Of a stretch of 64,000 nt of DNA, positions 8,802-17,183 are shown one piece after another. This DNA comes from Pseudomonadota bacterium (GTDB lineage: Bacteria > Cyanobacteriota > Vampirovibrionia > Obscuribacterales > Obscuribacteraceae). The notes below the pieces were generated by a model. The model was not told the DNA's origin. It did no database searches and saw nothing but the letters and a program-made list of their open reading frames with translations. Each line of letters begins with the position of its first letter. The first letter of the stretch is position 1. Made by a program: the position numbers and the translations under genes. The stretch spans positions 62,001 through 126,000 of the forward strand of contig JAJPGY010000033.1 in assembly GCA_021325555.1 (NCBI GenBank), in the 5' to 3' direction.

Positions 8802-10328
8802 GTGGAGCAAGGCAAGGCAAAGAGCGTGGAGGCGGTCCTGAAACTGCTGGGCGTCGAGCGGCCGGCAGGCGCGGGGCCGCTGGTGGTGACCGGCGTCAGT
8901 TACGACTCGCGGCAGGTAGAGCCGGGCAACGCCTTTGTCTGCATCGCCGGCGAGCACACCGACGGCAACCAGTTCATCGCCGAGGCGGTGAAGCGTGGCG
9001 CCGCATGCGTCGTTTCGGAGAAACCCGGGCAAGGCTGCCCGGTGCCTTACCTGCAGGTGCCCGATGTCAGGCTCGCCCTGGCGCTTTTCGCCGACGAGTA
9101 CTTCGACCACCCGAGCCTGCACCTCCGCCCGCTCGGTGTGACCGGCACCAACGGAAAAACCACCACCACGCACCTGGTCGAGCAGATCATGAACGCCAGC
9201 GGCCGCAAGACCGGGCTTATAGGCACGCTGGGCGCCCGCTGGCCGGGGCAGACGGAGTACCACGAGATCAAGCACACCACGCCCCAGTCGGCGGATCTGC
9301 ACCGGATACTGGCGATGGTGGCCGATGCCGGCTGCTCGCACGTCTCCATGGAGGTGTCCAGCCACGCTCTGGCCCAGAAGCGGGTGGCCGGCTGTCATTT
9401 CGCCACGGTCTGCCTGACCAACATCACGCAGGATCACCTCGATTTCCACCAGACCATGGAGCACTACTGGAAAGCCAAGCGCAGGCTCTTTGCCGAGCTT
9501 GCCGATTCCGCCCACGAAAACAGATCGGCTATCGTCAACCTCGATGATCCCCTGGCCGGCGAGTTCTTGAAGGCGGTCCACCCGCGAATTCCGAAGTGGA
9601 CGTATGCCTGGCAGCAGGGGGCCGATTGCTACGTCCGGGAGGCCAGCTTCGATTTCGCGGGCACCAACCTCTCGCTGGTCACCCCGCGCGGCCCGGTCGA
9701 CCTGCGCCTGCGGCTCACCGGTCGCTTCAACGTTTACAACACGATGGCCGCCGTGCTGATCTGCCTGGCCGAGGGTGTCGATCCGCAGTCCTGCGCCGCG
9801 GCGCTGGAGAATTTCTCCGGGGTGTCCGGCCGCTTCGAGGTCGTATCCTCGGATTCGGGCGGCGAGCCGCTGGTCATCGTCGATTACGCGCACACGCCCG
9901 ATGGGCTGGACAATGTGCTGAAAACGGCGCGCGGGCTGGTTCCGCAAGAGGGGCGGCTCGTGGTCGTCTTCGGTTGCGGCGGCGACCGGGATTCCTCGAA
10001 GCGGCCGCAGATGGGCGAGATTGCCGAGGCGCTGTGCGACGAGGTGATCGTCACCTCCGACAATCCACGCACCGAAAACCCGGAGCAGATAATTGCCGAC
10101 ATCCTGGCGGGCATCAAACGCATGAGATCTGTTCTGGTCGAGCCGGACCGGGCGGCGGCGATCCGCCTGGCGATCAAGCAGGCGTCCGGCAAGGACGTGA
10201 TCGTGATCGCCGGCAAGGGGCATGAGAATTACCAGATCCTCGCCGATCGGACGGTGCCGTTCGATGACAGGACCGAGGTGCGGCTGGCCCTGAAAGAGCG
10301 GGCAAGCGCCTGCCTCGGCACCCTCTAG
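8802..10328 (+). CDS. murE: UDP-MurNAc-tripeptide ligase (meso-DAP-adding type)
   Basis: Mur ligase of 508 residues that adds the third amino acid to UDP-MurNAc-L-Ala-D-Glu. It shows the N-terminal YDSRQVEPGNAFVC substrate region, the ATP loop GTNGKTTTTH, the SMEVSSHAL and NITQDHLDFH segments and the C-terminal DNPRTENP motif. DNPR is the signature of meso-diaminopimelate-specific MurE; lysine enzymes differ at this site. The GTG start at 8802 has GGAGGT 11 nt upstream, a slightly long gap. Confidence 0.96.
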   Translation: MEQGKAKSVEAVLKLLGVERPAGAGPLVVTGVSYDSRQVEPGNAFVCIAGEHTDGNQFIAEAVKRGAACVVSEKPGQGCPVPYLQVPDVRLALALFADEYFDHPSLHLRPLGVTGTNGKTTTTHLVEQIMNASGRKTGLIGTLGARWPGQTEYHEIKHTTPQSADLHRILAMVADAGCSHVSMEVSSHALAQKRVAGCHFATVCLTNITQDHLDFHQTMEHYWKAKRRLFAELADSAHENRSAIVNLDDPLAGEFLKAVHPRIPKWTYAWQQGADCYVREASFDFAGTNLSLVTPRGPVDLRLRLTGRFNVYNTMAAVLICLAEGVDPQSCAAALENFSGVSGRFEVVSSDSGGEPLVIVDYAHTPDGLDNVLKTARGLVPQEGRLVVVFGCGGDRDSSKRPQMGEIAEALCDEVIVTSDNPRTENPEQIIADILAGIKRMRSVLVEPDRAAAIRLAIKQASGKDVIVIAGKGHENYQILADRTVPFDDRTEVRLALKERASACLGTL

Positions 10329-10367
10329 CTTGCTGGGTATAATTGAAAAAGTTGTACGGCGGGTTAA

Positions 10368-11213
10368 ATGAGTCCTCCAAGGGGACTTTCAGTGGGCATC
10401 AATTTTCACATCACTTCCGTGCGAGAAGGAACCATCTTCAATGTGATGCAGTTCCTCAGTCTCGAGAAAGTCACGGGAATCTTGAGCATCTCCTTCGGAC
10501 GCCATATTCCCGAGGTGGCGATTTATTTCGTCTCCGGCAAGGCGGCCACGGCGGAGTTCGGCGCCATTGTCGGCGACAACGTGCTCGATGTCATCCTCTG
10601 CCAGGAGTACGCGATCAAGGAGGTCAACTTCGCCCCCGGACGGATCAGCCGCATCAACGACAAAGCGCTCATCGTCAGGGCATCCAGCCTCTCCGGCTCG
10701 CTTTTGCAGGCCTCCAAGGATGTGGACAAATGCCAGGCGAGACCGTTCATTTACGGGCTGCTTCCCCTGTACTTCCCCAACACGGGCCGGGCCGAGGTCC
10801 TGCTGCAGGTCATGTACGACTTCCCCAAGCACAGGGATTTCCTGAGCAGCGTCCCCCAGGCGGAAGGTGACAAGGACGGGCCGCTTCCTCACTGCGTTCT
10901 GCTGCATCGAGCGTTGAGCAAGAACGCGATCACCTATCAGACGCCGCTGGTGCCGATCAAGGCCCTGCGCCAGCTGCTGGAGATCGTCCAGCCGCTCAGC
11001 GAAAAAGAGATCGAAAACCTGCGCGGCTACATGCGCAGCCTGCTGCCCCACCCCAAGGCGACCCACATGCCGATCGACCGCTTCTACGCTTTCGCCAGCG
11101 CCATCGAATCAATTGCCCACCGGCGCGGACCGGAGGTCGGCGATCAAACCCGCCGCGTCATCTACAGGCTCATCCAGAGCACGACCAAGCTGACCGAGCC
11201 GGCCAACGCGTGA
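10368..11213 (+). CDS. PATAN/DUF4388 domain protein
   Basis: 281-residue protein whose N-terminal ~100 residues match the DUF4388/PATAN pattern (FNVMQFLSLEKVTGILSISF, then AIYFVSGKAATAEFG), a domain common in PatA-like cyanobacterial response regulators and in myxobacterial regulators. The rest has no recognisable domain and ends in a helical segment. There is no receiver domain here. It likely serves in signalling or protein-protein contact. The ATG 10368 has a poor ribosome site; GTG 10392, 8 residues later with AAGGGG upstream, is a real alternative. Confidence 0.75.
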   Translation: MSPPRGLSVGINFHITSVREGTIFNVMQFLSLEKVTGILSISFGRHIPEVAIYFVSGKAATAEFGAIVGDNVLDVILCQEYAIKEVNFAPGRISRINDKALIVRASSLSGSLLQASKDVDKCQARPFIYGLLPLYFPNTGRAEVLLQVMYDFPKHRDFLSSVPQAEGDKDGPLPHCVLLHRALSKNAITYQTPLVPIKALRQLLEIVQPLSEKEIENLRGYMRSLLPHPKATHMPIDRFYAFASAIESIAHRRGPEVGDQTRRVIYRLIQSTTKLTEPANA

Positions 11214-11258
11214 TGGTAAGATGACGGCGGGGCGGCGACCGGATCCGGAGAGCTCAGA

Positions 11259-11483
11259 ATGATGCTGACCATTACCTATTGCGGTGTTTGAAACTACCGG
11301 CCGCGGGCTGCCAGTCTGGCAGCCGAATTGAAGGATGAGCTGGGAAAGAGCGCCGAACTCATTGAGTCCTCGGGCGGCGTGTTCGAGATCGAGCTCAACG
11401 GCAAGCTCATCTTCTCGAAAAAGAAGCTCGGCCGCTTTCCCGAGGAAGGCGAGATCCTGGCAATCCTGAAGCAGCTTCGTTAA
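11259..11483 (+). CDS. SelW/Rdx-family selenoprotein with in-frame TGA (Sec)
   Basis: Reading through TGA 11289-11291 as selenocysteine gives a 74-residue protein beginning MMLTITYCGV-U-NYRPRA, a CxxU redox motif at residues 8-11 exactly where SelW/SelT/SelH (Rdx) proteins carry CxxU or CxxC. Downstream, LIESSGGVFEIELNGKLIFS and KKKLGRFPEEGEIL match the conserved SelW-like body, so coding continues past the TGA to TAA 11481. GGAG lies 8 nt before ATG 11259. A perfect 8-bp hairpin with a GU-containing loop lies about 23 nt after the TGA, as bacterial Sec insertion requires. Rdx proteins are thioredoxin-fold thiol oxidoreductases. Ordinary gene finders would miss it or start it after the TGA. 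Confidence 0.88.
11306..11324 (+). promoter_or_regulatory. Bacterial SECIS-like hairpin
   Basis: GGCTGCCA (11306-11313) pairs perfectly with TGGCAGCC (11317-11324) around a GTC loop. The loop G-U falls about 23-24 nt after the selenocysteine TGA, inside the usual 16-37 nt window for SelB-recognised bacterial SECIS elements. The loop resembles the AGGUCU tip of the E. coli fdhF element. Confidence 0.75.
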
Positions 11484-11577
11484 GTGTCACAGGCGCGACA
11501 CGCTTGAATCGCCCCATCACCTAGTCTGTAGGTGGCTGAGCTTCTGCCGGCCTCCAAGACAAACGAGGGTGTTGACA

Positions 11578-12387
11578 ATGAAAAGGGAGATTGCTGATCG
11601 GAAAAACGCCTTTAGCCTGGCGACCTGGGGCGCCTTGACGAGGATGGTTGTCAGAGCGCGGTTTGAGGAGCTGGAGTTCGTCGGGCGTGAAACAATCCCG
11701 GCGTCGGGGCCGTTCGTGCTCGTCTGCAACCACATCTCGCGATGGGATGGCCTGGTGGTCTTCGAGCTCGTCGGCCGTCCCGCCAATTATCTGGTGTCGC
11801 CCGACGAGCTCAGGGGGCTTCAGGGCGCCGTGCTCAGGTCGCTGGGCGCCTTTCCTGCCGACGGGCGGCTGAATCCTGTGGGTTTTGCCCGCTCGCGGCT
11901 CGAGCGCGGGGAGGGCGTGGTCATCTTCCCGGAAGGGAACGTCTTTTACGACGGCGCCACCCATCCCTTCAAGAACGGCGCCGCCCGGACGGCCATCACG
12001 GCGGCGCTGGCCGGCACGAATCCGCTCTTGATCCCGGTGGCCGTCTCCTACGGCGGCAACGGCAAATCGTCCGCCCGCTGTCTGGTGGGCGAGCCGGTAG
12101 ACCTGGGGCCGTACGTGCAAGAATATCTGGAGCAAAGTAATATGGGGATCAGATCCCTGACCGTCCGCCTGGAGCGGGAGGTTTGCTTTTTGCGCCGGAG
12201 CCTGGGGGCGAAAGGCGACGAGCAGAAGCTGTTTGAGGGGCAGCCGGTTAAGGCGTGGGTGCCGAGGGGGCAGTCCGGTGCGGCGAGCAAGACAGTTGGT
12301 TTTCGGCCGGGCGTCCTCGATCATCGAGCACCTTGGCCAGTGGCGGATGGATCGCCTGACCGAGATCGGGCGAAAGTACATGCCTGA
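11578..12387 (+). CDS. 1-acyl-glycerol-3-phosphate acyltransferase-like protein
   Basis: PlsC-family (lysophosphatidate) acyltransferase. The catalytic HX4D box appears as NHISRWD near residue 50 and the glycerophosphate-binding FPEGN segment about 75 residues later. It probably acylates a glycerolipid or a related acceptor at the inner membrane; the exact substrate is not clear, and a second, more distant family member is two genes downstream. The start is ATG 11578 with GAGGG 8 nt upstream. Its end overlaps the start of the deacetylase gene. Confidence 0.85.
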   Translation: MKREIADRKNAFSLATWGALTRMVVRARFEELEFVGRETIPASGPFVLVCNHISRWDGLVVFELVGRPANYLVSPDELRGLQGAVLRSLGAFPADGRLNPVGFARSRLERGEGVVIFPEGNVFYDGATHPFKNGAARTAITAALAGTNPLLIPVAVSYGGNGKSSARCLVGEPVDLGPYVQEYLEQSNMGIRSLTVRLEREVCFLRRSLGAKGDEQKLFEGQPVKAWVPRGQSGAASKTVGFRPGVLDHRAPWPVADGSPDRDRAKVHA

Positions 12388-13003
12388 CGGCTTCTGGGGA
12401 GGTGAGACGGTGCCGGGCAGCGCCCGGCGCCAGATCTTTCTCACCTTCGACGACGGTCCCTGCCCGCACACGACGCCACGCCTGCTGGAGACGCTGGCCG
12501 AAGCCGGGGTCCAGGCCACCTTTTTCCTGATCGGCTCGAGCGTGGCCAGGCATCCCGAGCTGGTGGAGCGGATTGCCGGGCAGGGGCACGTGATCGCCAA
12601 TCACAGTTTCAGCCACCCGCTCATGCCTGCCCTTTCCACCCGGGCCATCGAGCAGGAGATTGACACCACCAACAGGCGGATCGAGGAGGTCACCGGCAGC
12701 GCGCCCTCGTTGTTCCGGCCGCCCTACGGGGTTTGCGACCGGCGCTCGGCGGACTGCCTTTCGGAAAGGGGGATGGTGCCGGTCTACTGGGGGGTGGTGC
12801 CGCTCGACTGGCAGGCGCCCGGCGCCGAGCGCGTCGTGCACCGCGTCATGCGCAGGCTGGAGCCCGGCGCCCTGGTCGTCATGCACGAGCGGCGCGCGCT
12901 TTCCCACCAAACCGTAACGGCTGCCAAGGAAATAATATGTAAGGGCAGGCAGCTTGGTTACGAGTTCGTGGAAATTCCCGGTGCTGGATTTCAGACCACC
13001 TAA
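12347..13003 (+). CDS. Polysaccharide deacetylase (NodB/CE4 family)
   Basis: CE4 deacetylase. The catalytic motifs are visible: TFDDGP (motif 1, base and metal aspartates), HSFSHP (motif 2, metal histidines), RPPYG (motif 3), a DWQAPG tryptophan motif and VVMHE at the C-terminus. It removes N- or O-acetyl groups from peptidoglycan or another cell-surface glycan. No signal peptide is seen in the frame chosen. ATG 12347 is used; ATG 12380, overlapping the upstream stop codon, is equally possible. The 3' end overlaps the next acyltransferase frame by 50 nt. Confidence 0.88.
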   Translation: MDRLTEIGRKYMPDGFWGGETVPGSARRQIFLTFDDGPCPHTTPRLLETLAEAGVQATFFLIGSSVARHPELVERIAGQGHVIANHSFSHPLMPALSTRAIEQEIDTTNRRIEEVTGSAPSLFRPPYGVCDRRSADCLSERGMVPVYWGVVPLDWQAPGAERVVHRVMRRLEPGALVVMHERRALSHQTVTAAKEIICKGRQLGYEFVEIPGAGFQTT

Positions 13004-14222
13004 AGACACGCCGGCGCTCATCGCCCTGGTCAAACTCCTGCTGCCGGTGATCATGAAGTTCACGCTCCACGAGGCGCGGGTCGAGGTCGTCGGCGACGGG
13101 CTCGCGCGCTTCCAGGCGCTTGCCGGGCTGCGGACGATCATCTGTCCCAACCACTCCAACCACAACGATCCGGAGATCATGTTTGCCTTCTCCAAGCTCG
13201 CCGGCGAGGACTTCAACTTCCTGGCCGCCCGGGAGATCTTCGACCGGGATCACGGGTGGCGGGGTTTCTGGCTCCAGCACCTGGGCTGTTATTCGGTGGT
13301 GCGGGGGGCCATCGATCGGGAATCCTTCAAGATGACCAAGACGCTCGTTCAGGAGAACAGGAAGAAGCTGGTCATCTTTCCCGAGGGCGAGGTGACCAGG
13401 CAGAACGACAAGCTCCTGCACCTGGAGTCCGGGGTGGCGCAGATGGCCTTCTGGGCGGTCGATGAGATGGTGAAGAGGAAGCGGGCGGAGCCGGTGTTCA
13501 TTCTGCCCCTGGCGCTGAAATACACGTACAGCGCCGATATTCGCGACGAGCTGGAGAGATCGCTTTATAAGCTGGAGGCGCGCCTGGGGCTGCCGGGCCG
13601 GCTGCAGACGCCGATGTACACCCGCCTGCGCGCGGTATCCGAGGCGATACTTTCCTTGCTCGAGCGCGAGTACAGCTTCAAGGCCGCCCCTGAAGCCTCG
13701 ATGAACGATCGGATCGTCGGGCTCAGGTTGGCCATTCTCAAACGGATCGCCGATTTCCTCAACATCAAGCTGCCGCCGGGCGCCGAGCAGCTGGAGTACG
13801 TGCGCATACTGCGCAACGCGCTCGATGACCAGATTTACAACGGCGACGAGGCCGGCTCGGCCTACGAGCGGAAGCTGCAGGAGGAGCGAACCGCGAAGAT
13901 CAAAGGCTTCTACCGGGATCTCGATCGGGTCACAAACTTCATCGCCATCTACGACGGCTACCTGCGCGACCGCCTCACCCAGGAGCGGTTCGCCGAGGTG
14001 CTCGACCGCTTCGAGATCGAGGTCTTCGGCTCGACGACGGTCAAGGGCCCGCGGCACATATACATCGACGTCGGGCGCCCCCTTGATCTGCTGCCGGTCT
14101 ACCCGGAATACAGGTCGAACAAGCGGGCGGCGCTTTCGCGCGTCACCGGGGATGTCAGCCAGCAGATCTCGACCATGATAGACGCCCTGGATGTTAAAAG
14201 ATCGGCGATCATGGTCGACTGA
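12954..14222 (+). CDS. Large PlsC-type acyltransferase domain protein
   Basis: 422-residue protein with an N-terminal acyltransferase domain: NHSNHNDPE is an HX4D box and VIFPEGEVTRQND is the substrate-binding block. The C-terminal ~200 residues are helical and lack a recognised domain, so it is much longer than standard PlsC (~240). It probably uses a lipid-like acceptor. The start is uncertain: the frame opens at TTG 12954 inside the upstream gene, and GTG 12981 is an alternative. It lies in a run with another acyltransferase and a glycan deacetylase, which suggests envelope lipid work. Confidence 0.8.
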   Translation: MVTSSWKFPVLDFRPPKDTPALIALVKLLLPVIMKFTLHEARVEVVGDGLARFQALAGLRTIICPNHSNHNDPEIMFAFSKLAGEDFNFLAAREIFDRDHGWRGFWLQHLGCYSVVRGAIDRESFKMTKTLVQENRKKLVIFPEGEVTRQNDKLLHLESGVAQMAFWAVDEMVKRKRAEPVFILPLALKYTYSADIRDELERSLYKLEARLGLPGRLQTPMYTRLRAVSEAILSLLEREYSFKAAPEASMNDRIVGLRLAILKRIADFLNIKLPPGAEQLEYVRILRNALDDQIYNGDEAGSAYERKLQEERTAKIKGFYRDLDRVTNFIAIYDGYLRDRLTQERFAEVLDRFEIEVFGSTTVKGPRHIYIDVGRPLDLLPVYPEYRSNKRAALSRVTGDVSQQISTMIDALDVKRSAIMVD

Positions 14223-14275
14223 CGGCAGCGGCGCGCCGGCTGCCGGAGCCGCCGGTAACCTGAAATAAATGCTCT

Positions 14276-14304
14276 TTGCAACCGCCGGCCGGGGATGGTA
14301 ATAT
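14276..14304 (+). promoter_or_regulatory. Candidate promoter for the FAD oxidoreductase gene
   Basis: TTGCAA (14276-14281) and TAATAT (14299-14304) with an ideal 17-bp spacer, 64 bases before ATG 14369. Confidence 0.5.
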
Positions 14305-14368
14305 CAAAACCCGGCGGCGCCGGCCCGGTGTGGAAACGCGCCGGTCGGCATCAGAGGTGAGGGCATAG

Positions 14369-15835
14369 ATGCAGAAATTGGCGCTTGTAGGGCTTGGCGC
14401 ATCGGGCTTGTTCGCCCTCAAGGAGCTGGCAGGCGCGGATGTCGAGGTGCATGTCTTCGACGTCGGTCCGGCTTACGCCCGGCGCTATCCCTGCCCGATC
14501 GACCAGGGCAAGCTGGAGGTGTGCCCGCCCAAGGCCTGCAGCTACTGCGCCCCCGGACAGTCGGCGGGCAGCTGGAACGACTTCAAGGTCATCCTGTCGG
14601 CCTCGCCGGTCATCGGCGGCCGGCTCCACGATCTCATCGGTGAGGCGGAGCTGCAGAAGCGGCTCGACAGGGTGCGGGCTACCATCCTCGAGCACGCGCC
14701 GGTCGCCATCCCGGTGGTGACGCCCAACGAGGAGGATCTGGCCTGGATCAAGAAGAAGGCCGCGCTGGCCGGCATGACCTACCACTACCAGGAGCTGCTC
14801 CACTGCGGCTCCGACAACGCACCGGCTATCAACACCAGCATTCTCGATGAGATCGTGGGCAAGGGCCCGAACATCGTTTTTCACTGGGACACCAAGGTCC
14901 TGTCCGCGTCCCGCTCGGGGCAGCGCTTCGCCGTGCGGCACGATCACTATCGCAAGCCCGGGCAGGAGAAGGAGGAGATCTTCGACTACCTGATAGTCTC
15001 CGTGGGCCGCGGCGGGGCTCACTGGCTGACGCAGCAGGAGTTTTACCGGGCGCTGGACATCCAGCCAGGGCAGGTGGATATCGGCGTGCGCGTGGAGACG
15101 AGCTGTTACTTCACCGAGGAGGTCGACCGGCGCTTCTACGAGCCGAAGCTCTATTTCCGCAGCCGGCGCCACAACGACGTCGTGCGCAACTTCTGCTCCA
15201 ACCCGCGCGGCTTCGTGACGCCCGAGAATCACCGCGACTACGTGCTGGTTAACGGGCACTCCAAGATGTTCGAGAAATCGGAGAACAACAACTTCGCCGT
15301 CCTCGTCTCCAAGACCTTCACCAGGCCTTTCAAGGATCCGCAGATGTATTCGCAGACGATCGCCAAGGTGGTCAACATGCTGGCCGGCGGCGGCCCCCTC
15401 ATACAGAGGCTCGGGGATCTGCGCGCCGGCCGCCGCACCAAGTCGCTGGACAACAACCTGGTCAAGCCCACGCTCGAGGCCGAATGCGGCGACGTCTCAT
15501 TGGCCTACCCGCACCGCATACTGGAGGGGATCATCGAGTACATAGACGCCCTGGACAAGATCTGCCCCGGCGTCGCCGACGCTTCCACCCTCCTGTACGC
15601 CCCCGAATGCAAGAGCTACCCGGACTCGATCTCGGTGAGCAAGACCATGGAGACCACCATCCCCAACCTGTACATAATAGGCGATTCCAGCAGCTGGACT
15701 CGCGGTGTCGGGCAGGCTGCCACCAGCGGCATCCTGGCCGGCGAGGCCGTGCGGGCGCGCTCGTCCGGGGCGAGCAAGCTCCTGCCGCCTGCTGTTCCCG
15801 CCCAGCCGAGCTCATCCCCGGTTGCCGCCGGGTGA
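14369..15835 (+). CDS. FAD/NAD(P)-dependent dehydrogenase-like protein (COG2509 type)
   Basis: 488 residues with an N-terminal dinucleotide-binding GLGASGLFAL loop, a mid-protein VSVGRGG segment and a C-terminal FAD-contact region, NLYIIGDSSSWTRGVGQAA, as in COG2509-type 'uncharacterised FAD-dependent dehydrogenases'. A cluster CPPKACSYC near residue 60 could bind metal or take part in redox chemistry. The substrate is unknown. It appears monocistronic with its own promoter, and its 3' end overlaps the convergent neighbour by 24 nt. The last ~25 residues are a Pro/Ser/Ala tail. Confidence 0.85.
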   Translation: MQKLALVGLGASGLFALKELAGADVEVHVFDVGPAYARRYPCPIDQGKLEVCPPKACSYCAPGQSAGSWNDFKVILSASPVIGGRLHDLIGEAELQKRLDRVRATILEHAPVAIPVVTPNEEDLAWIKKKAALAGMTYHYQELLHCGSDNAPAINTSILDEIVGKGPNIVFHWDTKVLSASRSGQRFAVRHDHYRKPGQEKEEIFDYLIVSVGRGGAHWLTQQEFYRALDIQPGQVDIGVRVETSCYFTEEVDRRFYEPKLYFRSRRHNDVVRNFCSNPRGFVTPENHRDYVLVNGHSKMFEKSENNNFAVLVSKTFTRPFKDPQMYSQTIAKVVNMLAGGGPLIQRLGDLRAGRRTKSLDNNLVKPTLEAECGDVSLAYPHRILEGIIEYIDALDKICPGVADASTLLYAPECKSYPDSISVSKTMETTIPNLYIIGDSSSWTRGVGQAATSGILAGEAVRARSSGASKLLPPAVPAQPSSSPVAAG

Positions 15836-17143
15836 AGCCGCTTTAGCCCTGGCCTCGAACACCCGTGCCCGCTCGATGTCGCCACGGCAGCGATAGAGCT
15901 CCGAGAGCTTGTTCATGGTGTCGACCGCGTCCTCGTCGCCGTCCCCTTTCTGGCTGCTGTAGATGGCCAGTGCCCGTTTCAGAAGCCTCTCGGCCGGCCC
16001 GTATCGCTTCTGCTCGAGGTAGAGATCGCCCAGGTTGTACAGCGGGTCGGCTACGCTGGCGTCGTGGCGGCCCAGGGTGCGCCGGTAAATGGCGATCGCG
16101 CGCCTGTAAAGCCGCGCTGCCTCAGCGCTTTTCCCCAGGGAGCGCTCGAGCCCGGCCAGATCGTTGAGGCAGTCCGCCACCTCCTGGTGGCAGGCGCCCC
16201 GGGCCCGCGCGCACACCTCGGCCGCCCTCTTCAAATAAGGCTCGGCCTCCGCTTCCTTGCCGTCGGCGCGGTAGACGCTGGCCAGGCGGGCGAGGATGAC
16301 GGCGCAGGCGGGGTGGGCGTCGCCGAGCACGCGCGCGTCGATCTCGGCCAGCGTCTGCAGGCGCCTTTCGGCGGCTGGATAATCCTCGTCGACCACATCC
16401 TGGTAGGCGGCTATCGCCTCTGGCAGCCTGTCGAAGTCCTGGCCGTAAATCCGGCGGATCGACTGGTGCCCCTCGACGGCACCGCCGGTGGTGCCGATAA
16501 TCTCCTGGGCCGGATCGTAGAGCAGCTCCTGTCCGCCGATGCGGATTGTGGTCCAGACGTGCCCGACGTTGTCGTCGAAGCCGAACACCAGCGTCGCCGG
16601 CAGCCCGAGCTCGTCGGCGAGGATCTTGAGCAGCGTCGCCTCCTCCAGGCAGACGCCCCTGCCCCGGGCGATGTATTCGCCGAGGAGGATGCGCCTGCCC
16701 CGGTGCTGGTTGCCGAAGGAGTCATCCCAGTCGCTGAGCTGGTCGTCGTTCATTCCCCGGGGCGTGAAAAGCTGGTGAGCGAAACGGGTGAGCGCCGCAG
16801 CCCTTTCCGCCTCCGGCAGCGCCCCGAAGCGCCGGCGCGCCTCCTCGATCGTCTGGCGCAGGACCGGGTCGCGCGCTCTGTCCACCACCAGCGAAGCCGA
16901 GCGCTCCGCGGGGATTTTCCCGTCCCTGCCGATGATGGAAAGGAACCCATCGTGCTGCCAGCCGTCCTTGAGCGGCTCCGTCATCTCCTGGCCGACGGCG
17001 AAGGCGTTCGACTGGCTGACGGCCTCGGGCGGCACACGATAATCGGCCGGGTACTCGAGCGTCTGGCCGGCCGTCGCCGGCCGGGCGGTCGCCGCGATCA
17101 TGAGGCAGGTTGCCGCCGCGTTGAGCGCCAGGCCCGCCCTCAT
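15812..17143 (-). CDS. Secreted transglutaminase-like protein with TPR repeats
   Basis: 443 residues with an N-terminal signal peptide (cleavage likely after ATAG near residue 26). A transglutaminase-like cysteine-protease fold occupies about residues 120-215, with candidate triad C165 (GRGVCLEEA), H195 (NVGHVW) and D210 (LLYDPAQE). From about 230 on, five or so TPR units follow (SVADPLYNLGDLYLEQKRYG). Such domains hydrolyse or cross-link peptide bonds, or have lost activity. It is next to a second TPR protein on the same strand, so the two may act together at the cell surface (inference). Confidence 0.75.
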   Translation of the reverse strand: MRAGLALNAAATCLMIAATARPATAGQTLEYPADYRVPPEAVSQSNAFAVGQEMTEPLKDGWQHDGFLSIIGRDGKIPAERSASLVVDRARDPVLRQTIEEARRRFGALPEAERAAALTRFAHQLFTPRGMNDDQLSDWDDSFGNQHRGRRILLGEYIARGRGVCLEEATLLKILADELGLPATLVFGFDDNVGHVWTTIRIGGQELLYDPAQEIIGTTGGAVEGHQSIRRIYGQDFDRLPEAIAAYQDVVDEDYPAAERRLQTLAEIDARVLGDAHPACAVILARLASVYRADGKEAEAEPYLKRAAEVCARARGACHQEVADCLNDLAGLERSLGKSAEAARLYRRAIAIYRRTLGRHDASVADPLYNLGDLYLEQKRYGPAERLLKRALAIYSSQKGDGDEDAVDTMNKLSELYRCRGDIERARVFEARAKAASPGGNRG

Positions 17144-17183
17144 CGGCGAGGCTCCCGGGGCGTACGGTTCGGCCGGCCGGGCA

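Noticed and set aside
8622..10223. 533-residue minus-strand open frame opposite murE
   Set aside because: Overlaps a complete, motif-bearing murE; the antisense product has no recognisable motif.
11289..11291. Possibility that the TGA in the SelW-like frame marks a pseudogene or frameshift
   Set aside because: The TGA is at the exact position of the redox-active residue in CxxU, the flanking codons stay in one frame, no other stop or indel is present, and a SECIS-like hairpin follows at the right distance.
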